Source: Ignavibacteriales bacterium (GTDB taxonomy: Bacteria > Bacteroidota > Ignavibacteria > Ignavibacteriales > Ignavibacteriaceae). From it: DNA of 8,366 nucleotides. The notes under the pieces are model-generated. The model had not been told where the DNA came from. It searched no databases and saw only the letters and a list, made by a program, of their open reading frames with translations. The stretch lies in the NCBI GenBank assembly GCA_020061995.1, contig JAGUXE010000128.1, positions 1 to 8,366 of the forward strand, read 5' to 3'. Both the position numbers and the translations under genes were made by a program. This document shows positions 6,184 to 8,366 of the stretch, in pieces; position 1 is the stretch's first letter; every line of letters starts with the position of its first letter.

Positions 6184-7449
6184 ATGAATAATACAACATT
6201 TGAAAACGCAAAAATTCTTATAGTAGATGACCAGCAGGCTAACATTGACGTGTTAACGGGTTTGTTAGATATTAAAGGTTTTACAAACTATACTTCGACA
6301 ACTGACTCACGAAACACAAAAGATTTATACGAAAAAATTAAACCGGATTTAATTTTGCTGGATCTTCGCATGCCATATCTAAACGGATTTCAAGTATTGT
6401 TACAATTGAAATCGCTTATACCACCGGAAACTTTCCTCCCTATACTTGTTCTCACTGCTGATATTTCGCCTGAATCAAAACAAGAAGCTCTTAACGGAGG
6501 GGCAAGTGATTTTATTACAAAACCTTTTGATTTGATAGAAGTATTTCTTCGAATAAATAATCTCCTTAGAGTACGCAGCCTTCACCAACAATTAAAATTT
6601 AAGAATCAGATTTTAGAAGAGAGAGTAAACGAGCGAACACTTGAACTTCAAATGACAAATATAGAATTGATTTCAGCTAAAAATAAAGCAGAAGATATGA
6701 GCAGACTTAAATCTATTTTTCTTGCTAATATGAGTCACGAACTTCGCACACCATTAATTTCTGTGCTGGGATTTGCAGAATTACTACAACTTGAATTATT
6801 TGACCCTCAACAATTGGAATTAGTGGACTTAATTTTACAAGGGGGGAATAGATTAAATCTCACTATTAATAGTATCTTAGAATGGACACGTCTTGAATCT
6901 GAGAATCTTTCATTGATATTTACACCATCCAATTTATCTGCTGAGATTAATAAAAATATCCCTCTCTTTTTAAAGATGGCTAAACCCAAACGACTAACCA
7001 TTACCCCAAATGTTTGTGATATCAATCTGACAGTGATTATTGATGTAGGGTTATTTGATAAAATACTTTTTCAATTACTCCACAATGCCATAAAGTTCAC
7101 TGAAAAAGGAGGAGTTACTATTACATTAAATCAGAATAAGAAAGATGAGGTTGACTGGGCTGTCATTCGCATTACTGATACAGGGATTGGAATTGCCAAG
7201 GAAAATTTAGAAAGGATATTTGCTGAGTTTAGACAAAGTAGTGAAGGTTTTAACCGGAGTCATGAAGGGAGTGGACTTGGTCTTTCGATTGCAAAAAAAA
7301 TGGTTGAACTAATCAATGGTAAAATTGAGATTGAAACTGAAGTTAATAAAGGTTCAACTTTCTCTATCTGGCTACCCGTTCTAGAAAGTAACGATGCTTC
7401 TCTCGAAAATGTTATTGAAAAAAGAAAGCTTAATGCAATAACCCGTTAA
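6184..7449 (+). CDS. Soluble receiver-histidine kinase (REC-HisKA-HATPase)
   Basis: The protein has 421 residues and starts with the first ATG after the previous stop. No strong Shine-Dalgarno is seen; only a purine-rich stretch lies about 20-30 bases upstream. Residues about 9-127 are a receiver (ILIVDDQQAN) with Asp15/Asp16, phospho-acceptor Asp60 (LLDLRMP), Thr91 and Lys113 (TKPF). A coiled-coil linker (about 129-180, KNQILEERVNERTLELQ) leads to HisKA with His185 in NMSHELRTPL. The HATPase has Asn301 (HNAIKFT), Asp332 (DTGIGI) and GSGLGL at 362-367, and ends near residue 396 with a short charged tail. No membrane segment or other sensor domain is present, so its input is probably phosphorylation of the N-terminal receiver by another kinase, perhaps the one encoded just upstream. 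The order is the reverse of the two upstream hybrid kinases, and the sequence is clearly diverged from them. It has no DNA-binding or HPt domain, so its partner lies outside the window. Confidence 0.94.
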   Translation: MNNTTFENAKILIVDDQQANIDVLTGLLDIKGFTNYTSTTDSRNTKDLYEKIKPDLILLDLRMPYLNGFQVLLQLKSLIPPETFLPILVLTADISPESKQEALNGGASDFITKPFDLIEVFLRINNLLRVRSLHQQLKFKNQILEERVNERTLELQMTNIELISAKNKAEDMSRLKSIFLANMSHELRTPLISVLGFAELLQLELFDPQQLELVDLILQGGNRLNLTINSILEWTRLESENLSLIFTPSNLSAEINKNIPLFLKMAKPKRLTITPNVCDINLTVIIDVGLFDKILFQLLHNAIKFTEKGGVTITLNQNKKDEVDWAVIRITDTGIGIAKENLERIFAEFRQSSEGFNRSHEGSGLGLSIAKKMVELINGKIEIETEVNKGSTFSIWLPVLESNDASLENVIEKRKLNAITR

Positions 7450-7532
7450 GTGAATTATAATTGAAAGGATGTTAATGAATTTGTAGCTAAAGGATATAGA
7501 CGATAAGACATTTTGTAGAGAATTTGTTATGG

Positions 7533-7577
7533 AAAGGAAAGCTTCGTAATTAAGTCTAAATTATCGAATCCTTTTTT
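7533..7577 (+). terminator. Likely intrinsic terminator after the receiver-kinase gene
   Basis: TTCGTAATT (7543-7551) pairs with AATTATCGAA (7559-7568), with one bulged T and a 7-base loop. CC and six Ts (7572-7577) follow. AAAGGA (7533-7538) can also pair with TCCTTT (7569-7574), which lengthens the stem across a 4-base bulge. The stem is AT-rich, so strength is uncertain. The site lies about 85 bases after the stop at 7449 and would separate the upstream kinase genes from the next one. Confidence 0.45.
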
Positions 7578-7630
7578 ACGCTGCAACAAAGTTATCTCTC
7601 TGCATCTGGTTAGTAAATAAATATTGATTT

Positions 7631-7673
7631 GATGAAACTTTTTATTAAAATGGTTTCATCTTGAATCTGAAAC
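7631..7673 (+). promoter_or_regulatory. Overlapping inverted repeats in the leader of the last gene
   Basis: GATGAAAC (7631-7638) is the exact reverse complement of GTTTCATC (7653-7660), and TTT/AAA inside the loop can pair too. GTTTCA (7653-7658) can instead pair with TGAAAC (7668-7673), which ends directly at the AGGTGA ribosome site. The two hairpins cannot form together. A 10-codon open frame (ATG 7632 to TGA 7662-7664) covers the first hairpin. This could be a translation-control leader, or an operator with TGAAAC half-sites; chance in AT-rich DNA is possible. Confidence 0.3.
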
Positions 7674-7679
7674 AGGTGA
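7674..7679 (+). promoter_or_regulatory. Ribosome binding site AGGTGA of the last gene
   Basis: AGGTGA lies five bases before ATG 7685 and is the clearest Shine-Dalgarno sequence in the window. It supports ATG 7685 over the in-frame GTG at 7676, which would lie inside the site. An in-frame TAA at 7646-7648 rules out starts further upstream. Confidence 0.6.
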
Positions 7680-7684
7680 TTATT

Positions 7685-8366
7685 ATGACAAAGTATGACA
7701 AAAAAGCAAACATTAAATCGGTAATCCCGGAAAACAAATTGATGGATGAGATTAATAATCTTGCTGAAAGCATTGTTAATACTGTCCGGGAGCCATTATT
7801 AATTTTGGACAAAGATTTAAGAGTAGTTAAGGCGAGCCGTTCATTCTTTAATTTTTTTAAAGTAAACACAGAAGAAACAATCGGTAAACTTATTTATCAT
7901 CTCGGGAATCACCAATGGGATATTCCTAAGCTGAGAGAACTACTTGAAACAATACTTCCCGAAAAAACAACATTCGATAACTATGAAGTTGAGCATGTTT
8001 TTTCTACAATCGGTAAACGCATAATGCTCTTAAACGCACGGCAAATAAAATTGGCTTTTGGAGAAGAGAAAATAATCCTTCTTGCAATTGAAGATATTAC
8101 AGTACGTAAACTCGCTGAAAACTCACTAACTGAATCAAATCGCTTAACTCATGATTTCCTCGATATTTTATTCAATCGCTCTAATGTTCCAATTATCATC
8201 TGGGATTCCAACTCCTTAATTAGCGGCTACAACAATGCTTTTGAGCAATTAATCGGTTACAAGTCGAATGAAATAATCGGTAAAAATCTCGAAATTCTTT
8301 TTCCGAATGACAAAATTGATTCCTCGCTCACAATCATAAAAAATAATCTTAACGCTCCAAATCCTG
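7685..8366 (+). CDS. PAS-domain sensor protein, 3' end outside the window
   Basis: The frame is open from ATG 7685 to the window edge, giving 227 complete codons with no stop. After a short charged N-terminus (MTKYDKKANIKS), residues about 22-142 are a PAS of the same kind as the array units of the first gene: TVREPLLILDKDLRVVKASR, LGNHQWDIPKLRELLE, RIMLLNARQI and DITVRK. A short linker (LAENSLTESNRLTHDFLD) leads to a second, different PAS from about residue 160, with VPIIIWDSNS, NNAFEQLIGYKSNEIIG and LFPNDKID, cut by the window end. No transmembrane segment is visible, so the N-terminal part is probably cytoplasmic. By its neighbours the missing C-terminus may be a histidine kinase, but a diguanylate cyclase or other output cannot be excluded. 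It probably has its own promoter, after the terminator-like hairpin. Confidence 0.88.
   Translation, partial: MTKYDKKANIKSVIPENKLMDEINNLAESIVNTVREPLLILDKDLRVVKASRSFFNFFKVNTEETIGKLIYHLGNHQWDIPKLRELLETILPEKTTFDNYEVEHVFSTIGKRIMLLNARQIKLAFGEEKIILLAIEDITVRKLAENSLTESNRLTHDFLDILFNRSNVPIIIWDSNSLISGYNNAFEQLIGYKSNEIIGKNLEILFPNDKIDSSLTIIKNNLNAPNP
7748..8110 (+). repeat. Dispersed copy of the PAS array unit inside the last gene
   Basis: This segment encodes a PAS that matches the array units of the first gene almost residue for residue from REPLL to DIT. It combines features seen in different units: the SFF of unit 5, the LGNHQW of units 1 and 4, the DIPKLRELLETILPEKT of units 3 and 5, and the GEEKIILLAIEDIT seen at the end of unit 3 (at 1282-1410). 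The one clear departure in the core is LIYHLGN for LIYDLGN. Confidence 0.85.

Noticed and set aside
6841..6846. Run of six Gs in the receiver-kinase gene as a possible frameshift or phase-variation site
   Set aside because: The reading frame and the HisKA-HATPase domain order are intact across it. A run of six is too short to call a slippage site without variation data.
7578..7630. Promoter for the last gene, for example a Bacteroidota-type TAnnTTTG element near TATTGATTTG (7622-7630)
   Set aside because: The match is loose and such strings are common in AT-rich DNA. A promoter is expected here but I cannot place it.

Overview
This window is an AT-rich bacterial signal-transduction locus with all genes on the + strand. 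It holds three complete or nearly complete two-component sensor kinases and the start of a fourth sensor protein. TAG, TGA and TAA are all used as stops. Two of the three visible gene starts have no clear Shine-Dalgarno sequence, while the fourth gene has a good one. The base composition, weak leaders and domain style suggest a free-living or anaerobic environmental bacterium, perhaps of the Bacteroidota/Ignavibacteriota/Chlorobi group. That is an inference from style only: no taxonomic marker gene is present.

Layout. (1) Positions 1-3435 are the 3' part of a very long cytoplasmic hybrid histidine kinase. It has five full tandem PAS units and the tail of a sixth, each 142 or 143 codons long, followed by HisKA, HATPase and receiver domains. 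The array and the true start lie partly upstream of the window. (2) Positions 3436-3602 are a gap with a possible 43-codon ORF and a perfect 16-bp palindrome. (3) Positions 3603-6143 are a membrane-bound hybrid kinase with a multi-pass N-terminal domain, a CHASE3 sensor loop, and a HisKA-HATPase-receiver module that is a close paralogue of the one in the first gene. (4) Positions 6184-7449, only 40 bases on, are a soluble kinase with the reverse order: receiver first, then HisKA-HATPase. (5) Positions 7450-7684 are a gap with a terminator-like hairpin and, just before the next start, mutually exclusive inverted repeats. (6) Positions 7685-8366 are the start of another PAS protein, cut by the window end. 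Its first PAS is another copy of the array unit of the first gene; its second is a different PAS.

How the genes may work together. All catalytic residues needed for autophosphorylation and phosphotransfer are present in the three kinases. No HPt domain, DNA-binding output or cyclic-di-GMP domain is visible, so this looks like a signal-integration cluster whose final output lies elsewhere. One input is a stack of nearly identical cytoplasmic PAS modules, one is periplasmic/membrane (CHASE3), and one enters through a receiver domain.

The most noteworthy point is evolutionary. The PAS array is a repeat in DNA as well as protein. It contains a second-order duplication (1-360 against 1282-1641, about 90% identical by hand count, with a sharp edge), a patch of higher G+C, and a copy of the unit in a neighbouring gene. 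This suggests ongoing recombination that changes array length and composition.
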